A DNA stretch of 64,000 bases from Thiobacillus denitrificans (GTDB taxonomy: Bacteria; Pseudomonadota; Gammaproteobacteria; Burkholderiales; Thiobacillaceae): assembly GCA_020723405.1 (NCBI GenBank), contig DYIY01000004.1:1-64000 (forward strand), read 5' to 3'. The notes under the pieces were generated by a model that was given only the letters and a program-made list of their open reading frames with translations, searched no databases and was not told where the DNA came from. Each line of letters starts with the position of its first letter. The stretch's first letter is position 1. This document shows, piece after piece, positions 35,423 through 44,156 of this stretch. The position numbers were made by a program, and so were the translations under genes.

Positions 35423-36739
35423 ATGAGTTTCAATCGTCGTGAATTCTTGAAGACCCTGACCAGCACCACGGTGGTCGTCCCCCTCTACGCCTGCGCGGCA
35501 CCTGGCGGCGGCAAGGGCGGCAAGGCCCGTGTCGTGGTGGTGGGTGGCGGGTTCGGCGGCGCCACTGCCGCCAAGTACCTGAAGATGATGGACGGCAGCC
35601 TGGACGTGACCCTGGTGGAGCGCAACAAGACCTTCGTCTCCTGCCCCCTGTCCAACGAAGTCATCAGCGGCCACGGCAAGTTCGAGGACCTGCAGGCCGG
35701 CTACGACGGTCTGATGAAGCGGGGCGTCAACGTGGTGTTCGACGACGCCACCGCCGTGGATCCGGCCGGCAAGGCGGTCAAGCTGAAGAGCGGCAAGACC
35801 CTGAAGTACGATTTCCTGGTGCTGTCCCCCGGCATCGACTTCAACTACGGCGGCGTGGCCGGCTACAGCGAGGAACTGGCCAACACCACCCATCCCCACG
35901 CCTACAAGGCCGGCCCCCAGACCCTGGCCCTGAAGAAGCAGGTGGAAAGCATGCAGGACGGCCAGGTGTTCGTCCTCAGCGTGCCCCCCGGCCCCTTCCG
36001 CTGCCCCCCCGGCCCCTACGAGCGGGCCTCTCAGATCGCCAGCTACTTCAAGCACCACGGCAAGGGCAAGTGCAAGATCCTCATCGCCGACAGCAACGAC
36101 TCCTTCTCCAAGAAGGGGCTCTTCGAGCAGGCCTGGAAGATGCACTACCCGGGCATGATCGAGTGGGTGGCCGGCGCCGCCGGCGGCAAGGTGGTGAAGT
36201 TCGACGCCAAGACCAACACCGCCTCCAGCGACTTCAACGACTTCAAGGGCGACGTGGTCAACATCATCCCGCCCCACCACGCCGGCCACATCGCCAAGAA
36301 CACCGGGCTGACCAACGACAAGGGCTGGTGCACGGTGGACATGCTGACCATGGAATCCACCGTCCACAAGGACATCTTCGTGGTGGGCGACTCCACGGTG
36401 CACGGCGATCTGCCGGTCTATGGCGCCCCCAAGTCCGCCCACATGGCCAACACCCAGGCCAAGGTGGCGGTGGGCAACATCCTGGCCAAGATCAACGGCA
36501 CCCCCTCCCCCGAACCCTTCTTCGTCAACACCTGCTACAGCATCGCGGAAAAGGACTGGGGCTTCTCGGTGGTGCACATCTACCGGGCCAAGGACGGCAA
36601 GCTGGTCTACGACCAGAAGGCCGGCGGCATCAGCCCGGTGACCATGGCCGACGACACCCAGCTCAAGCTGCAACGCAAGCTGGAATCCGAATACTGCATC
36701 GGCTGGTTCAAGAACATCATGGCGGATGCCTTCGCCTGA
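35423..36739 (+). CDS. fccB: Flavocytochrome c sulfide dehydrogenase, flavin subunit
   Basis: FccB oxidises sulfide (to sulfur or polysulfide) in the periplasm using covalently bound FAD. The 438-residue precursor has a twin-arginine export signal (NRREFLKTL) and then the FAD-binding RVVVVGGGFGGATAA. Cys74 in FVSCPLSNEVISG is in the place of the cysteine that holds FAD covalently. Cys194 in FRCPPGPYERA and Cys371 in VNTCYSIAEKDWG have the spacing of the redox-active disulfide of the family, by comparison with known FccB. It follows fccA by 9 bp. With an octaheme reductase downstream the electrons may have an unusual destination. Confidence 0.92.
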   Translation: MSFNRREFLKTLTSTTVVVPLYACAAPGGGKGGKARVVVVGGGFGGATAAKYLKMMDGSLDVTLVERNKTFVSCPLSNEVISGHGKFEDLQAGYDGLMKRGVNVVFDDATAVDPAGKAVKLKSGKTLKYDFLVLSPGIDFNYGGVAGYSEELANTTHPHAYKAGPQTLALKKQVESMQDGQVFVLSVPPGPFRCPPGPYERASQIASYFKHHGKGKCKILIADSNDSFSKKGLFEQAWKMHYPGMIEWVAGAAGGKVVKFDAKTNTASSDFNDFKGDVVNIIPPHHAGHIAKNTGLTNDKGWCTVDMLTMESTVHKDIFVVGDSTVHGDLPVYGAPKSAHMANTQAKVAVGNILAKINGTPSPEPFFVNTCYSIAEKDWGFSVVHIYRAKDGKLVYDQKAGGISPVTMADDTQLKLQRKLESEYCIGWFKNIMADAFA

Positions 36740-36779
36740 TTTGCAGGAAGCTGACTTAACTTGGCGGTAAAGGAGGCTT

Positions 36780-36838
36780 ATGAACGACGCGCGCGACTGT
36801 ACCGACGTTTGACAGACCCGGTGGGCCCGCGTGTCGTT
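36780..36838 (+). promoter_or_regulatory. Leader with mini-ORF and long-range hairpin between fccB and the octaheme gene
   Basis: After AAAGGAGG a ten-codon frame (ATG at 36780, stop ending at 36812) begins, though the 3-base spacing is short. The segment AACGACGCGCG (36783-36793) can pair with CGCGTGTCGTT (36828-36838), enclosing most of that frame. The structure could influence expression of the octaheme cytochrome gene, which has its own AAGGAG further on. Function is inferred only. Confidence 0.3.
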
Positions 36839-36885
36839 CGCAAGACATGGGCCGCCAGATCAAGAAACCCTTAAGGAGATCGACC

Positions 36886-38634
36886 ATGAGTAAATCGAGC
36901 ATGTTGAGCCGAATGGCGTCGGGCCTGGCCGCCGCGCTGTTCGCCTTCGCTGCCCAGGCGACGGTGGACATCCCCCGGCCCCAGATTCCGCCGGCGGACG
37001 CCACACCCAAGGCCGCCATCGTGCCGCCGGTGGAAGCCAAGAAGTGTTATTCCTGCCACGAGGACATCGAGGACTTCCACACCAAGGGCCGGCATGCCGC
37101 CGTGAACTGCGTGCAGTGCCACGACAACGCCAAGGACCACCTGGCCACCGCCAAGAACAAGGACATGGGCACGCGGCCCAACACCAACAAGGACCACCGC
37201 GCCTGTGCCACATGCCACGTGGAGCAGTACAACTCCTTCGTGCAGTCCAACACGGACTCCAAGGCCCGGGTGGAGAAGGCCAGCTTCAAATCCCGTTCGC
37301 CCCTGTTCGACAAATTGATGGAAGGCTACGGCTTCACCAAGGAGCACAACGAGCCCCGCTCCCACGCCTTCATGCTGGTTGACCAATGGGTGGTGGACCG
37401 GGCCTTCGGCGGCCGCATGCAGTTCAAGGACTGGACCTACATCAACAAGGCCGAACTGGCCGCCAACGGCGCCTGGAACGTGATCGTCGACAAGGAGCCC
37501 TCGTCCAACGACCAGAAGCCCTTTATGCGCCAGGTGGCCACCGCCGTGAACCCGGTGTGCATGAACTGCAAGACCCAGGACCACATCCTGGATTGGAAGT
37601 TCATGGGCGACAAGGACCCCCGCGCCAAATGGGACCGCACCTCCAAGCCGGTGGAGTTCGCCCGGGGCGTGAACCATCCCCTGAACTGCTACATGTGTCA
37701 TGACCCCCACTCCGCCGCGCCTCGCGTGGTGCGTGACGCCCTCATCCAGGCCGTGGTGGATCGCGGTGAAGGCACCTACCCCCTGGACCCGGTGAAGAGC
37801 AAGCAGTCCACCATGACCAAGGTCACCTTCCAGCGGGACGGCAAGGACTTCCGTGCCATCGGCCTGTTGTCCAAGTCCGACTCCAACCTGATGTGCGCCC
37901 AGTGCCACGTGGAATACAACTGCGGCCCCGGCTTCGACTGCGCCGGCCCGGACGGCAAGGTGCTGATGAGCCCCATGCCCGACCAGAAGTATCTGTCCAT
38001 GGCTGACCCCCGCACCAACCTGTTCACCTGGACCAACGTGTTCGGCTACAAGGACAAGATGGTGGGCCAGTACAAGTTCAAGGACTTCAAGCATGCCTCC
38101 ACCGGTGCCCTGCTGCCCAAGATCCAGCACCCGGAAATGGAAACCTACTGGGGTTCCAAGCACGAGAAGGCCGGCGTGGAGTGCAAGGACTGCCACATGA
38201 CCAAGAAGCGCGCCCCCAACGGCAAGGTCACCACCAGCCACCTGCAGATCTCCCCGCGCTACAACGTCAAGGGTGCCTGCCTGACCTGCCACAAGGAGTG
38301 GAACGAGGAAGAGGCCAAGTACCACATGGAGTCCGTGCAGAACTACATCCGCGGCAAGATGACCAAGGCTGAATTCTGGATCGCCGAGTTCATCGACTGG
38401 ATCAACAAGGCCAAGGAAGCCGGCGTGGCCAAGGAGACCCTGGAAAAGGCCTACGACATGCAGTACGACGCCAACCTGTACTGGGAATGGTGGACCGCCG
38501 AGAACTCCGACGGCTTCCACAACCCGGATGCGGCCCGCGAATCCCTGACCCGCTCCATCGACGCCTCCCAGGCCGGCATCAAGATGCTGAAGGAGGAACT
38601 GGCGAAGATGAAGACGGCCAGCGCCGCCAAGTAA
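36886..38634 (+). CDS. Octaheme c-type nitrite reductase-like cytochrome
   Basis: This periplasmic octaheme cytochrome is probably an ammonia-forming nitrite reductase of the ONR/TvNiR type, which can also reduce sulfite. The 582-residue precursor has a Sec signal (to about residue 25) and eight heme sites: CxxCH at 54, 75, 107, 268, 337, 433 and 465, and a CxxCK (CMNCK) at 225-229 as the fourth. A Lys-ligated fourth heme marks the catalytic heme of octaheme nitrite reductases and rules against hydroxylamine oxidoreductase. After heme 6 comes HVEYNCG; Tyr344 and Cys346 match the Tyr-x-Cys pair that is cross-linked in TvNiR. His415 in QHPEME is a candidate catalytic His. It starts 146 bp after fccB with AAGGAG upstream. 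Substrate is inferred, not shown. Confidence 0.88.
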   Translation: MSKSSMLSRMASGLAAALFAFAAQATVDIPRPQIPPADATPKAAIVPPVEAKKCYSCHEDIEDFHTKGRHAAVNCVQCHDNAKDHLATAKNKDMGTRPNTNKDHRACATCHVEQYNSFVQSNTDSKARVEKASFKSRSPLFDKLMEGYGFTKEHNEPRSHAFMLVDQWVVDRAFGGRMQFKDWTYINKAELAANGAWNVIVDKEPSSNDQKPFMRQVATAVNPVCMNCKTQDHILDWKFMGDKDPRAKWDRTSKPVEFARGVNHPLNCYMCHDPHSAAPRVVRDALIQAVVDRGEGTYPLDPVKSKQSTMTKVTFQRDGKDFRAIGLLSKSDSNLMCAQCHVEYNCGPGFDCAGPDGKVLMSPMPDQKYLSMADPRTNLFTWTNVFGYKDKMVGQYKFKDFKHASTGALLPKIQHPEMETYWGSKHEKAGVECKDCHMTKKRAPNGKVTTSHLQISPRYNVKGACLTCHKEWNEEEAKYHMESVQNYIRGKMTKAEFWIAEFIDWINKAKEAGVAKETLEKAYDMQYDANLYWEWWTAENSDGFHNPDAARESLTRSIDASQAGIKMLKEELAKMKTASAAK

Positions 38635-38652
38635 GCCTCTGACCCTGCACCA

Positions 38653-38682
38653 GGGCCGGCCTTCGGGTCGGCCCTTTTTTAT
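38653..38682 (+). terminator. Rho-independent terminator after octaheme cytochrome
   Basis: GGGCCGGCC and GGTCGGCCC pair around a TTCG tetraloop and are followed directly by six T, 16 bp after the stop codon. It separates the fcc/octaheme genes from the ccm operon. Confidence 0.9.
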
Positions 38683-38791
38683 TGGGGGAACACTTCCCGG
38701 ACAGCACGGAATTTCCTCGAAAAATCAACGTTCACCACTTGGTTTCAGCAGGTATCCCGGCTATTCTCCCGAAGCTTTTTCCCCACCCCCC

Positions 38792-39448
38792 ATGAGCGAA
38801 CCCAGCCCCCAACTCAGCGTCCACGACCTTGCCTGCGCCCGCGGCGATCGCCTGCTGTTCAAGGGCATGGAGTTCAGCCTCGGCCCGGGCGAACTGCTGC
38901 TGGTCCAGGGCGGCAACGGCCAGGGCAAGACCAGCCTCTTGCGCCTACTCACCGGCCTGGCCCGGCCCGAGGCCGGCGAGATCCGCTGGCGCGGCGCCCC
39001 CATCCACAAGACCCGGGAGGCCTACCACGCCGAAATGCTCTACCTGGGCCACGCCAACGGCGTGAAGGACGACCTGAACCCGGTGGAGAACCTGCGCTTC
39101 GCCGAGGGCCTGCAAGGGCGGGCCTTCGAAGAGGAACGGGCGGTGGGCCTGCTCACCCGCCTGGGCCTGGAGCGCTGCCTGGACCTGCCCTGCCGGGTGC
39201 TGTCCTTCGGCCAGCGGCGGCGGGTGGCCCTGTCCGCCCTGCTCCTGGCCGACGCCCGGCTGTGGATCCTGGACGAGCCTCTCACCGGCCTGGACGTCCA
39301 CGCCGTGGCCCTCATGGAAGGCCTGATCCGCGACCATCTGAACGGCGGCGGCCTGGCCGTGGCCACCACCCACCAGGCCCTCAACCTGGAAGGGGTGAAG
39401 GTGCAGCGTCTGCTGGTGGGCAACGTGGCCATTCCGGAGCTGGCGTGA
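38792..39448 (+). CDS. ccmA: Heme exporter ATP-binding protein CcmA
   Basis: CcmA is the ATPase of the CcmABCD complex that releases holo-CcmE during cytochrome c maturation. The 218-residue protein has Walker A GGNGQGKTS (40-48), the ABC signature LSFGQ, Walker B LWILDEP and the switch histidine in ATTHQ. It is the first gene of a complete ccmABCDEFGHI set. An insertion-like palindromic element separates it from ccmB by 160 bp, which is unusual because ccmA and ccmB normally adjoin. Confidence 0.95.
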   Translation: MSEPSPQLSVHDLACARGDRLLFKGMEFSLGPGELLLVQGGNGQGKTSLLRLLTGLARPEAGEIRWRGAPIHKTREAYHAEMLYLGHANGVKDDLNPVENLRFAEGLQGRAFEEERAVGLLTRLGLERCLDLPCRVLSFGQRRRVALSALLLADARLWILDEPLTGLDVHAVALMEGLIRDHLNGGGLAVATTHQALNLEGVKVQRLLVGNVAIPELA

Positions 39449-39475
39449 TGGCTTCCAGGCAACGCGTGAGCCTTT

Positions 39476-39572
39476 CCCCCCTTTGCAAAAGGGGGGGTGG
39501 GGGGATTTCTCCGACGCTGGCGGAAAGGATGAGGCTCGTAATCCCCCCCAGCCCCCCTTTGCAAAAGGGGGG
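39476..39572. repeat. 97-bp palindromic (MITE/REP-like) element between ccmA and ccmB
   Basis: Two nearly perfect inverted arms of 32-33 bp (39476-39507 and 39540-39572) flank a 32-bp centre. Each arm is itself close to a palindrome, CCCCCCTTTGCAAAAGGGGGG, so the element can fold in several ways. It carries no gene. Such C/G-run palindromes scattered in betaproteobacterial genomes are probably mobilised or spread in trans; copy number here cannot be judged. It may act as a partial terminator or RNA-stability element inside the ccm transcript. Confidence 0.85.
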
Positions 39573-39608
39573 AGCACGGCGATGGGCAGGCCATGGGGGT
39601 CCTCTTCC

Positions 39609-40277
39609 ATGACCCGCTTCCTGCTCGCCGTCCTGCGCCGGGATCTCACCCTGGCGGCCCGCCGCCGGGGGGACTGGCTCATCGCCCAGTTCTTCTTCGT
39701 CATGGTGGCCAGCCTGTTCCCCCTGGGGGTGGGGCCCGAGCCCCAGATGCTGGCCCGCATCGGTCCCGGCGTGCTGTGGGTGGCGGCCACCCTGGCCTCC
39801 CTGCTGTCCCTGGCCCGGCTGTTCTCCGACGACCACCAGGACGGCAGCCTGGAGCACATGGTCCTGTCCCCGGAACCCACGGTGTTGCTGGTGCTGGGCA
39901 AGTCCCTGGCCCACTGGCTGATCTACGGCATCCCGCTGCTGGCCATCGCCCCGGTGCTGGGCCTTCAGTTCAATTTAAGCTGGGAGGCCATCATGGTGCT
40001 GGAGTTCTCCCTGCTGCTGGGCACCCCCATCCTGTCCCTGCTCGGCGCGGTGGGCGCCGCACTGACCCTGGGCCTGCGCGGCGGCGGCGTGCTGTTGACG
40101 CTGCTCATCCTGCCCCTGTACGTTCCCGCCCTGATTTTCGGCGCCGGTGCGGTCGATGGGGTGATTGCGGGAACCGGCGCCCAGGCTCACCTGTCATTGC
40201 TGGGCGCGTTCCTCATCCTGTCCCTTATGATCGCGCCCTGGATCGCCGCGGCGTCGCTACGAGTCTCCCTGGAATGA
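39609..40277 (+). CDS. ccmB: Heme exporter membrane protein CcmB
   Basis: CcmB is the membrane subunit that pairs with CcmA in the CcmABCD complex. The 222-residue protein has six hydrophobic segments and the family stretch FSDDHQDGSLEHMVLSP after the second. The ATG at 39609 gives the expected MTRFLLAVLRRDL start; longer in-frame openings run through the palindromic element and are rejected. Its stop overlaps the ccmC start (ATGA). Confidence 0.95.
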   Translation: MTRFLLAVLRRDLTLAARRRGDWLIAQFFFVMVASLFPLGVGPEPQMLARIGPGVLWVAATLASLLSLARLFSDDHQDGSLEHMVLSPEPTVLLVLGKSLAHWLIYGIPLLAIAPVLGLQFNLSWEAIMVLEFSLLLGTPILSLLGAVGAALTLGLRGGGVLLTLLILPLYVPALIFGAGAVDGVIAGTGAQAHLSLLGAFLILSLMIAPWIAAASLRVSLE

Positions 40278-41002
40278 ACCTCTACCACTACGCATCCCCC
40301 GTCACCTTCTACCACCTGGCCGGCAAGCTGATCCCCTGGTTCGCCTGGAGTGCCGGCCTGTGCACCCTGGCGGGCCTGTACATCAGCTTCTTCGTGGCCC
40401 CCACCGACTTCCAGCAGGGGGAGGCCTACCGGATCATCTTCATCCACGTGCCGGCGGCCTGGATGTCCATGTTCATCTATCTGATCATGGCGTTCTGGGG
40501 GGCCATCGGCCTGGCCTTCAACACCCGCATGTCCTTCATGATGGCCCGGGCCCTGGCCCCCACCGGCGCCCTGTTCACCTTCATCGCCCTGTGGACCGGC
40601 GCCTGGTGGGGCAAGCCCATGTGGGGCGCCTGGTGGGTGTGGGACGCCCGGCTCACCTCGGAACTGATCCTGCTCTTCCTCTACGTGGGCATCATCGCCC
40701 TGTGGGCGGCCATCGACGACGTGCGCCGGGGCGACCGGGCCGGGGCCCTGCTCACCCTGATCGGCGCCATCAACGTGCCCATCATCTATTTCTCGGTGAA
40801 ATGGTGGAACACCCTGCACCAGGGCGCGTCCATCAAGCCCAGCGGTACCAGCATGGATGACGCCATGCTGCAGGGCATGCTGATCATGGCTTTCGCCTCC
40901 TGGTTCTACACCATCGCCGTGGCCCTTTACCGGGTGCGCGGCCTGATCCTGGAACGGGAACGGCAAGCCGAGTGGGTCAAGGCGATTCTGGAGCGGGACT
41001 GA
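40274..41002 (+). CDS. ccmC: Heme-handling protein CcmC
   Basis: CcmC attaches heme to the chaperone CcmE at the periplasmic face. The 242-residue protein has six membrane segments and the tryptophan-rich WWD motif GAWWVWDARLTSELILLFLY, flanked by conserved His residues (IHVPAAW and NTLHQGAS). It overlaps ccmB by 4 bp and is followed by ccmD after 2 bp. Confidence 0.96.
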   Translation: MNLYHYASPVTFYHLAGKLIPWFAWSAGLCTLAGLYISFFVAPTDFQQGEAYRIIFIHVPAAWMSMFIYLIMAFWGAIGLAFNTRMSFMMARALAPTGALFTFIALWTGAWWGKPMWGAWWVWDARLTSELILLFLYVGIIALWAAIDDVRRGDRAGALLTLIGAINVPIIYFSVKWWNTLHQGASIKPSGTSMDDAMLQGMLIMAFASWFYTIAVALYRVRGLILERERQAEWVKAILERD

Positions 41003-41004
41003 AC

Positions 41005-41178
41005 ATGGAATGGGCAAGCTGGTCTGACTTCTGGGCCATGGGCGGCTATGGCTTCTACGTGTGGGGTTCCTTCGGCGCCACCGCCGCCGCCCTGTTGATC
41101 GAAATCATTTTGCTCCGGCGCGGCGACGCGGATACTCGCCGCCGCCTGCGCCGCATGCAGCAATGGGAAAACCAATGA
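41005..41178 (+). CDS. ccmD: Heme exporter small protein CcmD
   Basis: CcmD is a small membrane protein that helps release holo-CcmE from CcmABC. The 57-residue product has one membrane segment (about 14-38) and the [15 protein letters not shown] start typical of CcmD, then a basic cytoplasmic tail. It lies 2 bp after ccmC and overlaps ccmE by 4 bp. Confidence 0.93.
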   Translation: MEWASWSDFWAMGGYGFYVWGSFGATAAALLIEIILLRRGDADTRRRLRRMQQWENQ

Positions 41179-41621
41179 AATCGCGCCACAAGAAACTGCT
41201 GGTCATCGTCCTGGGCCTGGCCGGCATCGGCATTGCCGCCGCCCTGATCCTCAACGCCTTCCAGAGCAACCTGGTGTTCTTCTTCTCCCCCAGCCAGGTG
41301 GCCCAGGGGGAAGCCCCCACCGACCGGGCCTTCCGCATCGGCGGCCTGGTGGAAAGCGGCAGCGTGCAACGGGATCCGGACGGCCTCACGGTCCGTTTCG
41401 TGGTCACCGACACGGCCAAGACCATTCCCGTCACCTACAAGGGCATCCTTCCCGACCTGTTCAAGGAGGGCAAGGGGGTGGTGGCCGAGGGCAGGCTGGC
41501 GGCCGACGGTCAGTTCACGGCCAGCCAGGTCCTGGCCAAGCACGACGAGAACTACATGCCGCCGGAAGCCGCCCATGCCCTGGAACAGGCGGCCAAGGCC
41601 CAGCAGACCCTGGCGAAATAA
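41175..41621 (+). CDS. ccmE: Cytochrome c-type biogenesis protein CcmE
   Basis: CcmE is the periplasmic heme chaperone that binds heme covalently through one histidine and passes it to CcmF. The 148-residue protein has an N-terminal membrane anchor (8-28), an OB-fold body and the heme site [10 protein letters not shown] with His123 and Tyr127. The ATG at 41175 overlaps the ccmD stop. Confidence 0.96.
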   Translation: MKSRHKKLLVIVLGLAGIGIAAALILNAFQSNLVFFFSPSQVAQGEAPTDRAFRIGGLVESGSVQRDPDGLTVRFVVTDTAKTIPVTYKGILPDLFKEGKGVVAEGRLAADGQFTASQVLAKHDENYMPPEAAHALEQAAKAQQTLAK

Positions 41622-41667
41622 TGATTCCGCCGGGCCAGGCCCGGCGGCTTGAAAGGATGGAGCACCC

Positions 41668-43629
41668 ATGATCCCCGAACTCGGCCATTTCGCCCTCATC
41701 ATCGCCCTGCTGCTGGCCATCACCCAGGCCATCCTGCCCCTGCTGGGGGCCCAGCGCGGCAACCTGACCCTCATGGCGGTGGCCCGTCCCGCCGCCCAGG
41801 GGCAATTCCTCTTCCTGGTTCTGGCCTTCGGCTGCCTGGCCTGGTCCTTCCTGGTGAACGACTTCACCGTGGAAAACGTGGCGCGCAATTCCTTCTCCCA
41901 ACTGCCCGAGGTCTATCGCTTCACCGCCACCTGGGGCTCCCACGAGGGCTCCATGCTGCTGTGGGTGCTCATGCTGGCCTTCTGGTCCACGGCGGTGTCG
42001 GTGTTCTCCCGCCACCTGCCCGACGACATGGTGGCCCGGGTCATCGGCGTCATGGGCCTCATCTCCATCGGCTTCATCGCCTTCCTGCTCACCACCTCGA
42101 ATCCCTTCGACCGGCTGATCCCCGGGGCCCCGGATGGCCGCGACATGAACCCCCTGCTCCAGGACTGGGGCATGATCATCCACCCACCCATGCTCTACAT
42201 GGGCTACGTGGGCTTCGCCGTGGCCTTCGCCTTCGCCATCGCCGCCCTCATCTCCGGCCGCCTGGACGCCGCCTGGGCCCGCTGGTCCCGGCCCTGGACC
42301 ACGGTGGCCTGGGCCTTCCTCACCGCCGGCATCGTCCTGGGGGCCTGGTGGGCCTACCGGGAACTGGGCTGGGGCGGCTGGTGGTTCTGGGATCCCACGG
42401 AAAACGCCTCCTTCATGCCCTGGCTGGCCGGCACCGCCCTGATCCATTCCCTGGCGGTCACCGAAAAACGGGGCGCCTTCAAGGCCTGGACCGTGCTGCT
42501 GGCCCTCACCGCCTTCTCCCTCTCCCTGCTGGGCACCTTCCTGGTCCGCTCCGGGGTGCTCTCCTCGGTCCACGCCTTCGCCACCGACCCGGCCCGGGGC
42601 GCGTTCATCCTGGGCTTCCTGGCGGTGGTCATCGGCGGTTCCCTCACCCTGTTCGCCTGGCGGGCGCCGCGCATGCTCACCGGCGGCGCCTTCACCTGGG
42701 TCTCCCGGGAGGCCATGTTGCTGGCCAACAACGTGATCCTGCTGGCGGCCATGGGCTCCGTGCTGCTGGGCACCCTCTACCCCCTGCTCATGGATGCCCT
42801 GGGCATGGGCAAGATCTCCGTCGGGCCACCCTACTTCAACGCGGTGTTCGTGCCCCTCATGGCCCCGGCCCTGTTCCTCATGGGCATCGGCCCCCTGGCC
42901 CGCTGGAAGGAGGCCGGCCTGCCCGACCTGATGGGCCGCCTCAAATGGGCCCTGGCGGTGGCCGTCGCCACCGGCTTCGCCCTGCCCATGACCCTGGACG
43001 GCTTCAATCCCTGGGCCAGCCTGGGCTTTTTCCTCTCGGTATGGATCATCCTCACCATCGCCATCGGCTTCCGTGAACGGCTCAAGCACGGCGGCCGCCT
43101 GTCCGCCCTGCCCCGGGCCTTCTGGGGCATGCAACTGGCCCACTTCGGCCTGGCCTGGGGCATCGCCGGCATCACCCTGGTGGCCAACTACCAGGAGGAG
43201 CGGGACGTGCGCATGAACGTGGGCGACCACACCACCCTGGCCGGCTACACCTTCACCTTCCAGGGCACCACCGAGCAACCCGGCCCCAACTACCGGGCCG
43301 CCCGGGGCACGGTCGAGGTCAGCAAGGACGGCAGGAAGCTGTTCACCCTCCACCCCGAGAAGCGCATCTACAACGCCTCCGGCATGCCCATGACCGAAGC
43401 CGCCATCGACCCGGATTTCTTCCGCGACGTCTACGTGGCCCTGGGCGAGCCCCTGGATGACAGCCTCAACACCTGGGCCGTGCGGGTGTTCCACAAGCCC
43501 TTCATCAACTGGCTGTGGCTGGGCGCGGTATTGATGGTCATCGGCGGCTTCCTGGCCGCCTCGGATCGCCGCTACCGCATCGCCGTGAAGGCCACCGTGC
43601 CGGCCGGCGCGGCCGCCCAGGGAGCCTGA
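41668..43629 (+). CDS. ccmF: Heme lyase CcmF
   Basis: CcmF is the large membrane subunit of the heme lyase that joins heme to the CxxCH cysteines of apocytochromes. The 653-residue protein has about 15 membrane segments, the WWD motif GWGGWWFWDPTENASFMPWL and conserved His residues on both sides. The eight-heme cytochrome upstream, with one CxxCK site, would be a demanding client; no dedicated CcmF/NrfE-type second lyase lies in this window. Confidence 0.97.
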   Translation: MIPELGHFALIIALLLAITQAILPLLGAQRGNLTLMAVARPAAQGQFLFLVLAFGCLAWSFLVNDFTVENVARNSFSQLPEVYRFTATWGSHEGSMLLWVLMLAFWSTAVSVFSRHLPDDMVARVIGVMGLISIGFIAFLLTTSNPFDRLIPGAPDGRDMNPLLQDWGMIIHPPMLYMGYVGFAVAFAFAIAALISGRLDAAWARWSRPWTTVAWAFLTAGIVLGAWWAYRELGWGGWWFWDPTENASFMPWLAGTALIHSLAVTEKRGAFKAWTVLLALTAFSLSLLGTFLVRSGVLSSVHAFATDPARGAFILGFLAVVIGGSLTLFAWRAPRMLTGGAFTWVSREAMLLANNVILLAAMGSVLLGTLYPLLMDALGMGKISVGPPYFNAVFVPLMAPALFLMGIGPLARWKEAGLPDLMGRLKWALAVAVATGFALPMTLDGFNPWASLGFFLSVWIILTIAIGFRERLKHGGRLSALPRAFWGMQLAHFGLAWGIAGITLVANYQEERDVRMNVGDHTTLAGYTFTFQGTTEQPGPNYRAARGTVEVSKDGRKLFTLHPEKRIYNASGMPMTEAAIDPDFFRDVYVALGEPLDDSLNTWAVRVFHKPFINWLWLGAVLMVIGGFLAASDRRYRIAVKATVPAGAAAQGA

Positions 43630-43631
43630 CC

Positions 43632-44156
43632 ATGAAACGCTGGTTGCCCCTCGTCATCTTCCTGGTCCTGGTGGGCTTTTTCGCCAAGGGCCTGTTCCTC
43701 AACCCCCGGGAAGTGCCATCACCCTTCATCGGCAAGCCGGCCCCCGCCTTCACCCTGCCCGTGGTGGGCGATGCCGGCGGCCGAACCTTCAGCCCCGCCG
43801 AGATGAAGGGCAAGGTCTGGCTGCTCAACGTCTGGGCCCCCTGGTGCGTGTCCTGCCGCCAGGAACACCCGGTGCTCATGGAACTGGCGCAAAGCCAGCC
43901 GGTGCCCATCGTCGGCCTCAACTGGAAGGACAAGGACCGGGAAGCCGCCCAGTTGCTGGCCCAGCAGGGCAGCCCCTACGTCGCCGTGCCCGACGACCTG
44001 TCCGGCAAGGTGGGCATCGACTACGGCGTCACCGGCACCCCGGAGACCTATCTCATCGACCGGGACGGCATCGTCCGTCTGAAGCACGTGGGCCCCATCA
44101 GCCCGGAAGTGTGGAAGGACAAGATCGAACCCAAACTGAAGGAGCTGGGCGCATGA
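43632..44156 (+). CDS. ccmG: Thiol:disulfide interchange protein CcmG/DsbE
   Basis: CcmG is a membrane-anchored thioredoxin-like protein that keeps apocytochrome heme-site cysteines reduced. The 174-residue protein has one anchor (5-22) and the active site WAPWCVSC with Cys72 and Cys75; the cis-proline region GTPETYLID follows. Reducing power probably comes from the DsbD encoded at 53788. It lies 2 bp after ccmF and overlaps ccmH by 4 bp. Confidence 0.96.
   Translation: MKRWLPLVIFLVLVGFFAKGLFLNPREVPSPFIGKPAPAFTLPVVGDAGGRTFSPAEMKGKVWLLNVWAPWCVSCRQEHPVLMELAQSQPVPIVGLNWKDKDREAAQLLAQQGSPYVAVPDDLSGKVGIDYGVTGTPETYLIDRDGIVRLKHVGPISPEVWKDKIEPKLKELGA

Noticed and set aside
36886-38634. Hydroxylamine oxidoreductase or tetrathionate reductase as identity of the octaheme protein
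   Set aside because: The CxxCK at the fourth heme and the HVEYNC motif fit octaheme nitrite reductase; hydroxylamine oxidoreductases have only CxxCH sites plus a cross-linking tyrosine near the C-terminus.
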